In this document: piece after piece, positions 50,597 to 60,594 of the stretch | How positions within the stretch are numbered: position 1 is the first letter of the stretch | Layout: every line of letters begins with the position of its first letter | Source of the DNA: Apibacter raozihei | GTDB taxonomy: Bacteria; Bacteroidota; Bacteroidia; Flavobacteriales; Weeksellaceae | Length of the DNA stretch: 64,000 nucleotides | Assembly: GCF_004014855.1 (NCBI RefSeq) | Contig: NZ_CP034930.1 | Location: forward strand, 558,001-622,000 | Reading direction: 5' to 3' | The notes under the pieces: model-generated | Databases searched by the model: none | Seen by the model: the letters and a program-made list of their open reading frames with translations, nothing else | Told to the model about the DNA's origin: nothing | Made by a program: the position numbers and the translations under genes

Positions 50597-51202
50597 TTAA
50601 TTTATTTTATTATTCTCTTTTTCCTTTTGTTTCTCTGTTAACCTCATCAACCAATCTGGAACGGGTGAAGGAGGTAAAGGCACTATTGCACTGGGAGAAG
50701 AATTAATATTTATATTTTTGGTGTGTGGCACTTCCGTATGACATTCCCAGCATGCTTTGCCATCTCCTGCCAATGTGTGAGTATAGTTAATTTTCCCAGT
50801 ATTGACCATGGAGGTATTTAAGTCTGAATGACATCGGATGCAGTTATTCATAATTACTTCATAACTTTCCTTACGAGGTCTAATGACCTGAGGCTGCATA
50901 TCTAATGTAAATACAGCAGCATGATACAAACCGTCCTTGGCTTTGAATGCATATTTGGATATTACATTGTTATGAGGAACATGACAATCATTACAGTTTG
51001 TCACTCTGCCATGTGAACTATGCTGCCAGGACTGATAATAGGGTGTCATAATATGACAATTCACGCATGCTTTTGGATCATCTGAAAGATAAGATGTCGC
51101 CCGTGAAATATAAAATAGATAGGCTATAAGTCCACAGCCTACACTTATTAACAAAAAAATGGGAAAAACAAATTTTTTAGGTATTTTTTTAAGAATCGTC
51201 AT
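50597..51202 (-). CDS. nrfH: Cytochrome c nitrite reductase, membrane tetrahaem subunit
   Basis: 201 residues. NapC/NirT/NrfH family quinol dehydrogenase: one N-terminal membrane helix (about 10-32) and four CxxCH haem sites at C46/C49 (ACVNCHIMTP), C70/C73, C121/C124 and C151/C154 (ACWECHTEVPH). It passes electrons from menaquinol to NrfA. It is the first gene of the cluster, with a -7 box 25 bases upstream. The C-terminus is Pro- and Lys-rich. Confidence 0.94.
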   Translation of the reverse strand: MTILKKIPKKFVFPIFLLISVGCGLIAYLFYISRATSYLSDDPKACVNCHIMTPYYQSWQHSSHGRVTNCNDCHVPHNNVISKYAFKAKDGLYHAAVFTLDMQPQVIRPRKESYEVIMNNCIRCHSDLNTSMVNTGKINYTHTLAGDGKACWECHTEVPHTKNININSSPSAIVPLPPSPVPDWLMRLTEKQKEKENNKIN

Positions 51203-51226
51203 ATTTTATACCATTTACCTTGACGA

Positions 51227-51234
51227 CAAAGATA
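51227..51234 (-). promoter_or_regulatory. -7 box of the nrf cluster
   Basis: TATCTTTG on the minus strand, 24 bases before the nrfH ATG. TTTG or TTG at the usual -33 distance is absent, which would suit an activator-dependent promoter. Confidence 0.45.
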
Positions 51235-51309
51235 ATTGGCTTCAAAATATTTTAACGAATCAATAATATTGAGATTGATCAGTTTTCGTATTGATTAAAA
51301 TCATTAAAA

Positions 51310-52560
51310 TTAAATTATTTGGAATGATTCCAAATAATTTAAAATCAGTTGAGTAGAGTTTGGTTTGCTAAGTACATAATTTTGAGCCTCATGCCCAATT
51401 TTATTTCTTAATTTTTTATTTTTAAGAAGATCTGATATTATTATATCAAATCCTGACTGATTTTGAATTGTGATTGCTCCTCCGGCCTGAATTAATTCTT
51501 CGGCTTCTATAAACTTATGATAAACAGGTCCAAAAATAACCGGTGAACCAAAAACTGCAGGTTCTAACACGTTATGAACCCCTTCTTTTCCGAATGCACC
51601 GCCTACATATGCAATATCTGCATACGAATATACCTTGGTTAATAAACCAACGGTATCCAGAATCAATACTTCAAATTCATCTAAATTCTGATCTATTATT
51701 TCTGTATAAAGAATAGTTTTTAGCTTTAGTTCTGACTTAAGATTTTTAATATGTTCCACATCCATGTTGTGAGGAGCAATTATCCACTTACAGTTAAGCC
51801 GGGTATCCAAGTTCACATACTTTTCCAAAACAATATCATCCTCTTTCCATGTACTTCCGGCAACCAATAAAATATGGTCATCTTTAAACTTTTCCAACCA
51901 TGATAAATGATTATCTCGATTCAAAAGCATTTTCACCCTGTCAAATCTTGTATCCCCTGAAACTATAACTTTATCTATTCCAATAGAGTTTAGCAGTATC
52001 TTAGATTTTTCATCTTGAACAAAAAAGCAGGAAATATTTTTCAGTACTGAAACCATCCATTTACCGACTGGCTTAAAATAAATCTGATTTTCCCTAAAAA
52101 CTGAAGATATAAAAATAATTGGAATCTTTGTACTGGATAGTCTGATAAGCAAATTATACCAAAAATCATACTTAACAAAAATTGCTATTTCCGGATGTAA
52201 ATTTTTTATAAGCATTTCTGCATTGTATGCTGTATCTAAAGGAAGATAAAACACTAAATCAGCCCAAGTATTATCTTTGACAACTTCAAAACCTGAAGGT
52301 GAAAAAAAACTAATGGCAAATTTGTAATCCGGATATCTCTCTTTTAAGGCTGTCAGCACAGGAAGACCTTGTTCATACTCTCCTAACGAAGAAGCATGCA
52401 TCCAGATAACCTTATTATCCGGCTTAATCTTATCCTTTATTAAGGTAAACACATTTTTTCTTCCATTTACCCATAATTTTGCTTTGGGATGAAAAATTGA
52501 AGCTACTCTCATTCCAAATCCTAAAAAATAAATGCTTAGTTTATATATAGTGTGATACAA
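51310..52560 (-). CDS. waaA: 3-deoxy-D-manno-octulosonic acid (Kdo) transferase
   Basis: 416 residues. A membrane-associated glycosyltransferase (GT-B fold) that adds Kdo from CMP-Kdo to lipid A. Blocks are WMHASSLGEYEQGLPVLTAL (residues about 50-69), AISFFSPSGFEVVKDN, LVAGSTWKEDDIVLEKY and the donor-site AYVGGAFGKEGVHNVLEPAV (about 316-335). The length matches family members. It lies 26 bases behind the SRPBCC gene, in the same direction as proS. Confidence 0.93.
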   Translation of the reverse strand: MYHTIYKLSIYFLGFGMRVASIFHPKAKLWVNGRKNVFTLIKDKIKPDNKVIWMHASSLGEYEQGLPVLTALKERYPDYKFAISFFSPSGFEVVKDNTWADLVFYLPLDTAYNAEMLIKNLHPEIAIFVKYDFWYNLLIRLSSTKIPIIFISSVFRENQIYFKPVGKWMVSVLKNISCFFVQDEKSKILLNSIGIDKVIVSGDTRFDRVKMLLNRDNHLSWLEKFKDDHILLVAGSTWKEDDIVLEKYVNLDTRLNCKWIIAPHNMDVEHIKNLKSELKLKTILYTEIIDQNLDEFEVLILDTVGLLTKVYSYADIAYVGGAFGKEGVHNVLEPAVFGSPVIFGPVYHKFIEAEELIQAGGAITIQNQSGFDIIISDLLKNKKLRNKIGHEAQNYVLSKPNSTQLILNYLESFQII

Positions 52561-52586
52561 TTTTTCATATTTATTTTAAACAATAA

Positions 52587-53516
52587 TTAATCACATAAGT
52601 CCAATTCCGATCTTTCTTTAATGTGATTTAAAACTCTCAAATGAATTTTATGTATGATAAAATCAGACCACAATTTCCAATATCCTGCAGGAGCTATATT
52701 TAATTCATACCAAGTTGTTCCGGATAATTGAGTTTGATTATCTCCGATATTTCTCAACTTAAACTCTCCTTTTTTTGATAAAAAATATCCTTTTAAATGA
52801 AGAGGCTGAATATTCCAAAAAGGGTTCATTTCATTCATGGGTAATGGTTGTCGTTCAACAGCAAATTTCAACTCATAAGGAGCATTCCACTCTGTAATTG
52901 GTTCGACAAAACTACCGGTTGTAAAATTGCAATATCTAATAGCTCCAATACCTCTCCCTTTTATTTTAGCATCGGTAGGATAAGAAATACCCGTTTTGAA
53001 TATGATTTCCTTTGGTGGTGAAATTGAATCAAATTCTAATACATTGGTCCAAACATTTTCAACCGAAGAATTTATATCAATTTCCGTCGTAACTGAAATA
53101 AGAGCCGATGCTTTATTTTTAGAGTCAAAACTTAAAAACACCATTGAAGATGTCAGAAAAAAAACTGTCAGTAACTTTTCATTTACTTTAAATTTTTTCG
53201 CTACTGACTTACCTATAAGTGCTCCTAAGAGTACTAATAACAATAAAATGGGTAAAGCCATTATTATACATATGATCCCTTCCATTGCTAAGAATAACAA
53301 TAAAAAAAGAGATATAGATAAATTTATAACAGCCTGATAATATACATTCCTTTTATATTTTATTTTAGTTACGTAAAATGATGGAACAGCTCCTAATAAA
53401 AAGGGTAAAAATATAAAGATGGTCAGACCGTAAACCGACAGATATTTAATTGATATTATTCCTAAAAGAAAACAACAGGTTATTGTTAGAAAATTGATCA
53501 AAATTTCTTTAAACAT
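52587..53516 (-). CDS. Membrane protein with C-terminal SRPBCC (START-like) domain
   Basis: 309 residues. Four membrane helices fill the first 115 residues (FLTITCCFLLGIISIKYLSV; LTIFIFLPFLLGAVPSFYV; LSISLFLLLFLAMEGIICII; LPILLLLVLLGALIGKSVA) and a fifth lies at about 122-135. From residue 145 a SRPBCC/polyketide-cyclase-like domain follows: TTEIDINSSVENVWTNVLEF, then RGIGAIRYCNFTTGSFVEPI and LSGTTWYELNIAPAGYWKLW. The function is unknown. It sits between proS and waaA, with gaps of 48 and 26 bases, so it is probably co-transcribed. Confidence 0.7.
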   Translation of the reverse strand: MFKEILINFLTITCCFLLGIISIKYLSVYGLTIFIFLPFLLGAVPSFYVTKIKYKRNVYYQAVINLSISLFLLLFLAMEGIICIIMALPILLLLVLLGALIGKSVAKKFKVNEKLLTVFFLTSSMVFLSFDSKNKASALISVTTEIDINSSVENVWTNVLEFDSISPPKEIIFKTGISYPTDAKIKGRGIGAIRYCNFTTGSFVEPITEWNAPYELKFAVERQPLPMNEMNPFWNIQPLHLKGYFLSKKGEFKLRNIGDNQTQLSGTTWYELNIAPAGYWKLWSDFIIHKIHLRVLNHIKERSELDLCD

Positions 53517-53564
53517 CTTTATATTTTCAATTTATTAAGACTTAAAAATCTGAATTTTTAAATA

Positions 53565-55037
53565 CTAATAAGCAATGGCGAATAAAACACGTTTTTTAGA
53601 CGGATTACCGGAATAAACACATTTTCCTTCTTCTTCTTTAGCATCTAAGGGGATACAGCGTATCGTAGCTTTCGTTTCTGCTTTTATTTTCTCTTCAACT
53701 TCTACAGTACCATCCCAATGTGCAGAAATAAATCCACCTTTTTCACTTAAAACTTTTTTGAAATCTTCGTAGGTATCTACTTCTGTTATTAAAGAATCTC
53801 TATGAGCTTTCGCTTTATTATAAATATTTTGCTGAATTTCTGTTAATAAATCCTGTATGTGCTGATCTAAACCATCCACAGAATGAGTATGTTTTTCAAG
53901 AGTATCCCTTCTTGCAATTTCCACCTGATTATTTTCCAAATCTTTAGGTCCAATTGCAATACGAACAGGTACACCTTTTAATTCATATTCATTAAATTTC
54001 CAACCCGGTTTGTATTCGGTTCTGGAATCAAATTTTACAGAGATTCCTCTACCTTTAAGATTATTTATTAATTCAGTGGCCACTGCAGATATTGCTTCCA
54101 ATTGCTCATCGGTTCTGTGAATAGGAACTATAACCACTTGTATAGGAGCTATATTAGGAGGAAGTACCAAACCGTTATCATCGGAGTGAGCCATTATCAA
54201 TGCTCCTATCAAACGTGTAGATGCGCCCCACGAAGTTGCCCATACATATTCTTGTTTACCTTCTTTAGATTGATATTTTACATCAAAGGCTTTAGCAAAA
54301 TTCTGTCCTAAGAAATGTGAAGTACCTGCTTGTAATGCTTTCCCATCCTGCATCATGGCCTCAATTGTGTAAGTTTTTTCGGCTCCTGCAAAACGTTCAG
54401 CTGGAGATTTTAATCCCTTTATTACCGGAACTCCCATAAAATTCTCAACAAACTCAGCATAGACGCGTAGCATTTGCTCAGCTTCTGCTACTGCTTCTTC
54501 TTGAGTTGCATGTGCGGTATGTCCTTCCTGCCACAAAAATTCGGCTGTTCTTAAAAATAAACGTGTTCGCATTTCCCAACGTACCACATTTGCCCATTGG
54601 TTAACTAAAATAGGTAAGTCTCTATGAGATTTAACCCAATTTTTATAGGTATTCCAGATAATGGTTTCGGAGGTTGGTCTAACGATCAATTCCTCTTCAA
54701 GCTTAGCGTCTGGATCAACTATCACTCCGTTTCCATCGGGTGAGTTTTTAAGTCTATAATGAGTTACAACAGCACATTCTTTAGCAAACCCTTCAACATG
54801 GTCAGCTTCTTTAGATAAATAAGATTTAGGTATAAATAATGGAAAATAAGCATTTTCATGTCCTGTATCTTTAAACATCTGGTCCAATTGCTTTTGCATT
54901 TTTTCCCATATTGCATATCCGTAAGGCTTAATAACCATACACCCCCGAACACCGGAGTTCTCTGCCATATCCGCTTTTAATACCAATTCATTATACCATT
55001 TGCTATAGTCCTCCGCTCTTGATGTAAGTGTTGCCAT
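53565..55037 (-). CDS. proS: Prolyl-tRNA synthetase
   Basis: 490 residues, the short archaeal/eukaryote-like form without the inserted editing domain, usual in Bacteroidota. It charges tRNA-Pro. Class II motifs are [18 protein letters not shown] (motif 1 region), [35 protein letters not shown] (motif 2, about 155-174) and [17 protein letters not shown] (motif 3). The anticodon-binding domain runs about 300-410, and a C-terminal zinc-type extension ends in Tyr (FAIAY), a hallmark of this form. Confidence 0.96.
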   Translation of the reverse strand: MATLTSRAEDYSKWYNELVLKADMAENSGVRGCMVIKPYGYAIWEKMQKQLDQMFKDTGHENAYFPLFIPKSYLSKEADHVEGFAKECAVVTHYRLKNSPDGNGVIVDPDAKLEEELIVRPTSETIIWNTYKNWVKSHRDLPILVNQWANVVRWEMRTRLFLRTAEFLWQEGHTAHATQEEAVAEAEQMLRVYAEFVENFMGVPVIKGLKSPAERFAGAEKTYTIEAMMQDGKALQAGTSHFLGQNFAKAFDVKYQSKEGKQEYVWATSWGASTRLIGALIMAHSDDNGLVLPPNIAPIQVVIVPIHRTDEQLEAISAVATELINNLKGRGISVKFDSRTEYKPGWKFNEYELKGVPVRIAIGPKDLENNQVEIARRDTLEKHTHSVDGLDQHIQDLLTEIQQNIYNKAKAHRDSLITEVDTYEDFKKVLSEKGGFISAHWDGTVEVEEKIKAETKATIRCIPLDAKEEEGKCVYSGNPSKKRVLFAIAY

Positions 55038-55214
55038 ATTGTAACTTAATTCTTATGTTTATTAAACTATTTCAATTACAAACTGTCATACTATTAACTA
55101 AAATTTAACGTTACTGTATATAAGGATACGTTTATTTTAATTGGTATGACTTTTGTATTTCTTTAACTAAATTTAGAGCAAAAATAAAATATATAAACTA
55201 CTAAAAAAAATATC

Positions 55215-56447
55215 ATGAAGATTATTACAAATAACTTAAAAAGATTTTGGCTGATATCGGGAGTCTCTCTGGTATTATCCGGCACCTTAACTTCATGTTA
55301 TGTTGGTCAGACATCATATGCAGGGGAAGACAGTATATACTATAATCCTAATAGATCTAATCAATATAAAAGAAGCCAAAGCCAACAGTCTTACGGATAT
55401 ATTTATAACGATTCCAATAATTCATCGAGTAATGATGATACAGAAGTACGAATTGGAAAGAAATATATAGTACCGAGGACAAATACTGAGGAACTTTTAT
55501 ACGATCAGGAATCTGACAATTCAAATTATTCCTCAAACAATAACAACTCTTATAACTATTCTCCCAACACCAATAGCGGATGGGGCGATGATGGAGGTAC
55601 TGTTATAAACAATTATTATTACGGAAACAGCTATGGATGGAACTCACCATACTATGGTTCTTATTACTGGAATTCTCCTTATTGGGGGTGGGGTAATTAC
55701 TGGCGTCCGGGTTGGAGCTGGGGTGTTTCTGTTGGATGGGGATGGGGATCTATTGGCTGGGGTTCCAGCTGGTGGGATTATCCTTCTTACTGGGGAGGTG
55801 GCTGGTACCGACCATGGGGCTGGGATTATTACAGCTACTACCCAAGATATTACGGTAATTACGGCCCTCGTTCTGTTGCTTACGGCGGAAGAAGTTCGTC
55901 TTATTTAGGTCAGTCTTATAATGCTTCCCGTTCCAGACAAATGCAGGACGTTCAAAGAAGAAATTCCCGAAGTGAAATTATAGCTTCAGCAAACAGAACA
56001 AATTCAGCTGTTCAAAACGGGAGAACTAACAGTAATATCTATAATGGTAGCAGAAGCAACTCTTCTATAAGTAATTCCCGTGGTTCAATTTCCAACGGAA
56101 GCAGAAGTAATTCTTCTATTGGAAGCAGCAACTCTACAAGCAGAAGCAATTCTATTGGAAGCAGTAGAAACAATTCTATTGATAATAGCAGAAGTAATTC
56201 TATTGGAAGCAGCAGCTCTAACAGCGGAAGTAGAAGCAACTCATATGAAGGTAGCAGAAGTAGTGCTATAGGTGGAAACAGCAGAAGTAGCTCAAGTTCT
56301 TCCTCATCACGAACTCCAACGTATTCAGCTCCAAGTTCAAGTAGCCGAGGAGGATTTGGCGGTGGCAGCTCTATGGGTGGTTCCCGTTCTGGTGGTAGTT
56401 CTATGGGAGGAGGTTCTCGTGGTTCTATGGGCGGAAGTAGAAGATAA
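55215..56447 (+). CDS. Ser/Asn/Trp-rich lipoprotein with low-complexity repeats
   Basis: 410 residues. A lipoprotein signal (LVLSGTLTSCYVGQTSY, Cys at 28) is followed by an Asn/Ser-rich part, a Trp/Tyr/Gly-rich block (about 125-215; GWGWGSIGWGSSWWDYPSYW) and a long tail of Ser/Asn/Arg repeats (SRSNSSIGSSNSTSRSNSIG and similar, about 270-380) ending in Gly/Ser. No enzyme domain. It is a surface or outer-membrane low-complexity lipoprotein of a kind often found in Flavobacteriia, here just upstream of an OmpP1-like porin with 31 bases between. The repeated AGCAGAAGCAA-type DNA is prone to length change. Confidence 0.7.
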   Translation: MKIITNNLKRFWLISGVSLVLSGTLTSCYVGQTSYAGEDSIYYNPNRSNQYKRSQSQQSYGYIYNDSNNSSSNDDTEVRIGKKYIVPRTNTEELLYDQESDNSNYSSNNNNSYNYSPNTNSGWGDDGGTVINNYYYGNSYGWNSPYYGSYYWNSPYWGWGNYWRPGWSWGVSVGWGWGSIGWGSSWWDYPSYWGGGWYRPWGWDYYSYYPRYYGNYGPRSVAYGGRSSSYLGQSYNASRSRQMQDVQRRNSRSEIIASANRTNSAVQNGRTNSNIYNGSRSNSSISNSRGSISNGSRSNSSIGSSNSTSRSNSIGSSRNNSIDNSRSNSIGSSSSNSGSRSNSYEGSRSSAIGGNSRSSSSSSSSRTPTYSAPSSSSRGGFGGGSSMGGSRSGGSSMGGGSRGSMGGSRR

Positions 56448-56478
56448 TCTAATATTTACATGAAAATAATTACTAAAT

Positions 56479-57924
56479 ATGAATACTAAAATAATCTATG
56501 GATTTGTTTTAATGGCAATAGTTCAGTCTATCGGTAAGTCACAGACAACAGACTTTTATCCAAATGATATATCTGATGCATTGAATGCATATGGCAATAC
56601 TTTTGATGCTGTGGGTACTGCACGCTTTATAGGTATGGGAGGATCTATGGGAGCACTGGGAGGAGATCTCAGCGCAGTAGAAATGAACCCTGCAGGCTTA
56701 GGTGTTTACAGAGGTTCTGAAGCAAGCATCTCTGCTAGCGTACTTTCCAATAAAAATACTGCCTCTATGGGGTCCTCATATTCTAATTCTGATACTAATT
56801 TTAATTTTCCAAGTGCTGGTTTTGTACTTGCTTTAGGTGGTAATTCAGAAATATGGAAATTTAACGTTGGGGGTAGCTTTTCCTACCAAAGACTTGATAA
56901 TAGTGTACAGTTTTCAAAAAATGATAATATTAATTATCAATATCCTGATGTATCTGGAGTTGAAAGAACCTATCGGTTTGAAAGTCTTGAGCAATATACT
57001 AACGGATACCGTTCTAAGGCTAATATAACTTTCGCAAGTAATTTACAGGATATCCTATATTTAGGGATTGGCTTAGACTGGCATTATTTGAACATGGACA
57101 GAGAAACAAGATATTCTCACCGTAACACTGTTGACGGAGAACTTATGAGTTTTAACGAGCAATTAACTCCTTATCGTCAAGAAAACAACGGAGTTGGACT
57201 TCGTGTCGGTATTTTAGGTAAAATAACACCCGAAATAAGGCTTGCGGCTGCCTATCACTCACCTATCTGGTGGTCAAATATGAAATATGATTATTTATCT
57301 TATACTTTAGATGCTAATAATGATATTGTTCAGAATTATTGGTATTATGACAATTATAAGTTAAACTCTCCCGGTAAAATAGTATTAAGTGGAGCTTTTG
57401 CTTCAGATATTATAAACGAGAATAATTCATTGGCGGTTAATCTTGATTTTATTAATTATTTTAATAAAGATATTTACTTTAAAAGTGATTATGATTATCA
57501 GCTAAACAATAATTTTGTTAATCATTCTATTCAGGGTTCGCAGGAATATCGGGCAGGTGTTGAATACAGATATAAAGAACTTAAACTAAGAGCCGGGTAT
57601 GCATATGCCTCTTCACCTGTGAAAAACAAGTCTGTAGGTGGTTATTATGACAACAGTCTGACCAGCTCAATTGTCTATCCTAAAAATTATATGGCAGGAG
57701 AAAAAAATAAATTGTCATTTGGAGCGGGATATGATGTAGGACCATTTTTTATAGATCTAGCTTATCAATACATTAAATCTGATAATTACACTTCTTTCTC
57801 TGGTGAATATTTTAATTATTATGATAATTCGAGGGTAACCGTAGTTGAAAATGATAGACCCATTTTAGGAAAAGTTAAAAATGTTCAAAATAATTTTATC
57901 CTTACTCTTGGGATGAGATTTTAA
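56479..57924 (+). CDS. OmpP1/FadL-family outer-membrane transporter
   Basis: 481 residues. A signal peptide (about 1-22, YGFVLMAIVQSIGKSQ) is followed by the family's N-terminal signature ALNAYGNTFDAVGTARFIGM and GGSMGALGGDLSAVEMNPAG, where NPAG is diagnostic. Many amphipathic beta strands and a final aromatic residue (NFILTLGMRF) complete a 14-strand barrel as in FadL/TodX. Such proteins carry hydrophobic compounds; flavobacterial members are often labelled hemin receptor without proof. It is probably co-transcribed with the lipoprotein before it. A strong terminator follows. Confidence 0.8.
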   Translation: MNTKIIYGFVLMAIVQSIGKSQTTDFYPNDISDALNAYGNTFDAVGTARFIGMGGSMGALGGDLSAVEMNPAGLGVYRGSEASISASVLSNKNTASMGSSYSNSDTNFNFPSAGFVLALGGNSEIWKFNVGGSFSYQRLDNSVQFSKNDNINYQYPDVSGVERTYRFESLEQYTNGYRSKANITFASNLQDILYLGIGLDWHYLNMDRETRYSHRNTVDGELMSFNEQLTPYRQENNGVGLRVGILGKITPEIRLAAAYHSPIWWSNMKYDYLSYTLDANNDIVQNYWYYDNYKLNSPGKIVLSGAFASDIINENNSLAVNLDFINYFNKDIYFKSDYDYQLNNNFVNHSIQGSQEYRAGVEYRYKELKLRAGYAYASSPVKNKSVGGYYDNSLTSSIVYPKNYMAGEKNKLSFGAGYDVGPFFIDLAYQYIKSDNYTSFSGEYFNYYDNSRVTVVENDRPILGKVKNVQNNFILTLGMRF

Positions 57925-57941
57925 TATGATTTAAAATATAT

Positions 57942-57973
57942 AAAAAAGGCTGACGCAATGGTCAGCCTTTTTT
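57942..57973. terminator. Bidirectional terminator, porin / mscL
   Basis: AAAAAAGGCTGAC/GTCAGCCTTTTTT with a GCAATG loop. It has T runs on both strands and stands between convergent genes. Confidence 0.85.
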
Positions 57974-57981
57974 ATTGTAAA

Positions 57982-58374
57982 TTACTTATTATTTTTAAGC
58001 AAATCTCTAATTTCAGTTAACAAATCTTCTTGTGAAGGCTTTGGTACTTCTTTTTCTTTAGAAACTTTCTCTTCTTTTTTCCTCATAGCGTTAATTCCTT
58101 TAATGATAAGGAACAAAGAAAATGCTACAATTAAAAATGACAAACATGTTGATAAGAAGTTTCCATACTTAACCGCTGTTCCCGGTATCGTCAACTGGGA
58201 TAAATCATCCAGATTGGCTGCTTTTAATGCCGGAGTCAGTATTAACGGAGTAATAATATCATCTACCAAAGATGAAACTATTTTGTTGAAAGCTCCTCCA
58301 ATAATAACCCCTATGGCTAAATCGACTACACTGCCTTTTAAGGCAAATTCTTTAAATTCTTTAATAAAGCTCAT
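57982..58374 (-). CDS. mscL: Large-conductance mechanosensitive channel
   Basis: 130 residues. It opens under membrane tension to release solutes after osmotic downshock. N-terminal amphipathic helix FIKEFKEFALKGSVVDLAIG, the first pore helix VIIGGAFNKIVSSLVDDIIT, a second helix near 72-92 (FLSTCLSFLIVAFSLFLIIK) and a charged C-terminal bundle. All family blocks are present. Single gene. Confidence 0.94.
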   Translation of the reverse strand: MSFIKEFKEFALKGSVVDLAIGVIIGGAFNKIVSSLVDDIITPLILTPALKAANLDDLSQLTIPGTAVKYGNFLSTCLSFLIVAFSLFLIIKGINAMRKKEEKVSKEKEVPKPSQEDLLTEIRDLLKNNK

Positions 58375-58427
58375 TTTTAATCTTAATTTTAAATAAAATT
58401 CATGACTTTTGCCATGATTACAGCTTG

Positions 58428-60533
58428 TTATGTTTCAAATATTATTCCAAAATTATCATCTAAAACAATTTTACCTTCCCGTTTCTCATTTGATTCGGGA
58501 AAAATCAAACCTTTAATTTTTAATGTTTTCCGCTTAGTAATTAAATCAGAGATCTGTTTTGTTGTTAATTTTTTTCCATATATTTCAAAGGGAATTTTAA
58601 AATTACAATTTTTATAATCACTACATCCATAAGCTGATTTCCCTTGAATTAAAGTATGAGTGCTACATTTTGGACAGGTTATTTTAGAAATATCGGTTTC
58701 ATTTTTACTTGTGATTGTTTTAGTTTTACCTTTTAGCTGACTTTCCGTCTTTTCGACAACAGATATTCTCCGAAATTTACTGTTCTTTACCTCTTCTGTT
58801 AAATGAGTAACCATTTCGATTAATTCATTTTTAAAAATATCCAATTCATATTCTCCTTTTTCAATCAATCTGAGTTTTCTTTCCCAAACACCTGTAAGTT
58901 CAGCGCTTTTGAGTAAATCATTCTGAATGGTATCTATTAAGTCTATACCTGCCTGAGATGCATATACATTTTTTCTTTTTTTCTCTATGTATTTCCTACG
59001 AAAAAGCGTCTCTATTATATTTGCTCTAGTAGAAGGTCTTCCGATACCATTATCTTTGAGCAGTTCTCGCATTTCTTCATCTTCAACCTGTTTTCCGGCT
59101 GTTTCCATTGCTCTAAGTAGAGTTGCCTCAGTAAAAGGTTTGGGAGGAGTAGTTTTACCCTGGTGTATAAATGGTTCATGCGGTCCAGATTCTCCTGCGA
59201 CAAAAACCGGCATCGTTTTTTCTTCTTCAACTTTATCCGTTTTCTTATCCTGAATATAAACTTCCCTCCAGCCTAATTCCAAGATCTGTTTGCCTGAAGC
59301 TTTAAAAGGAAGCTCTCCTACTTTCGCTACTACTAAGGTATTCGATATTTTACATTCAGGATAAAATACGGAAATAAACCTGCGGGCAATAAGATCGTAG
59401 ATTCTTTTTTCATCTGAATTTATATATTCAGGAAGAACATCCGTAGGAATTATAGCATGATGATCAGTTACTTTAGAGTTATCAAACACGGCTTTAGACA
59501 TAGGAATAGGCTGAGAAAGTAAATATCGGGTAAATTTTTCATAGAATTTCATACTTGCCAAAATTCCCTGAATTTGAGGATATATATCTTCAGACAGATA
59601 TGTGGTATCTACACGAGGATAGGTTACAAACTTTTTTTCATATAGACCCTGAACCAATTTAAGGGTATTATCTGCTGAAAAACCATATTTTTTATTAGCT
59701 TCTACCTGCAAAGAGGTTAAATCAAAAAGACGTGGATTTTTTTCTTTCCCTTCTTTTTCTTCAAAAGAAACAATTTCAAAAGGATGATTTTTTAAATATT
59801 CCAACCCTTTTTTTGCTTTTTCCTCTGTTTTAAGCCTTTCAATATCAGCATTAAATTCTGTTTCACGATAAAGAGTCTTCAGTTCCCAATATTCTTCAAC
59901 TACAAAAGCATCAATTTCTTTTTGTCTTTGAACTATCATTGCCAAAGTAGGAGTTTGCACCCGGCCAACGGAAAGCAATGTTTTTGAAACCGCAAATTTT
60001 TTTGTGAAAAGCCTGGTTGCATTTATACCCAAAAGCCAGTCACCTATTGCTCTGGCACTTCCTGCTGAATATAAATTTTCATATTCTGAGGAATCTTTTA
60101 AGTTATTAAATCCTTCTTTAATGGATTGCTCTGTCAGTGAAGATATCCAAAGCCGCTTTACAGGAACCTTGCATTTGGCTTTCAGCAATACCCATCGCTG
60201 AATCAATTCCCCTTCTTGCCCTGCATCCCCGCAATTAATAACTTCATTACAATCATGGACAAGCTTTTCTATAACGTGAAATTGTTTTTCAACTCCTTTA
60301 TTTTGTATTAACTTAATTCCAAAATTTGCCGGTATAAGAGGTAGATCCTCTAAATACCAGGATTTCCAATTGGGATTGTAATCATGTGGCTCTTTTAAAG
60401 TACATAAATGACCGAATGTCCAGGTTACTCTATAACCGTTTCCCTCGAAATATCCGTCTTTTCGGTCTCTGGCTCCGACTATCTGGGCTATATCTTTTGC
60501 TACACTAGGTTTTTCAGCAATACAAACTATCAT
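58428..60533 (-). CDS. topB: DNA topoisomerase III
   Basis: 701 residues from the ATG at 60531-60533 (MIVCIAEKPSVAKDIAQIVG); an upstream start would add 11 residues not typical of the family. Type IA topoisomerase that breaks single strands to decatenate DNA. Features are the TOPRIM motif (NCGDAGQEGELIQRW, about 100-114), the active-site Tyr in KFVTYPRVDTTYLSED, TDHHAIIPTD, and the DNNGIGRPSTRANII-like block (DNGIGRPSTRANIIETLF). A C-terminal zinc finger holds four cysteines (CPKCSTHTLIQGKSAYGC, then CNF). Confidence 0.92.
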   Translation of the reverse strand: MIVCIAEKPSVAKDIAQIVGARDRKDGYFEGNGYRVTWTFGHLCTLKEPHDYNPNWKSWYLEDLPLIPANFGIKLIQNKGVEKQFHVIEKLVHDCNEVINCGDAGQEGELIQRWVLLKAKCKVPVKRLWISSLTEQSIKEGFNNLKDSSEYENLYSAGSARAIGDWLLGINATRLFTKKFAVSKTLLSVGRVQTPTLAMIVQRQKEIDAFVVEEYWELKTLYRETEFNADIERLKTEEKAKKGLEYLKNHPFEIVSFEEKEGKEKNPRLFDLTSLQVEANKKYGFSADNTLKLVQGLYEKKFVTYPRVDTTYLSEDIYPQIQGILASMKFYEKFTRYLLSQPIPMSKAVFDNSKVTDHHAIIPTDVLPEYINSDEKRIYDLIARRFISVFYPECKISNTLVVAKVGELPFKASGKQILELGWREVYIQDKKTDKVEEEKTMPVFVAGESGPHEPFIHQGKTTPPKPFTEATLLRAMETAGKQVEDEEMRELLKDNGIGRPSTRANIIETLFRRKYIEKKRKNVYASQAGIDLIDTIQNDLLKSAELTGVWERKLRLIEKGEYELDIFKNELIEMVTHLTEEVKNSKFRRISVVEKTESQLKGKTKTITSKNETDISKITCPKCSTHTLIQGKSAYGCSDYKNCNFKIPFEIYGKKLTTKQISDLITKRKTLKIKGLIFPESNEKREGKIVLDDNFGIIFET

Positions 60534-60594
60534 TATCTTGTCCAATTTCAACCTGCAAAATTGCAATTTTTTCTTTTAAAAAGAAAAACATCCT

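Noticed and set aside
51241-51300. Fnr-type site (TTGAT-N4-ATCAA) upstream of nrfH
   Set aside because: Several TTGAT and ATCAA half-sites occur, but none has the right orientation and spacing.
55633-56463. Hydrophobic overlapping frames in the Ser/Asn-rich lipoprotein gene
   Set aside because: They are by-products of the repetitive DNA in other frames; only the 410-residue frame has a signal peptide and a sensible start.
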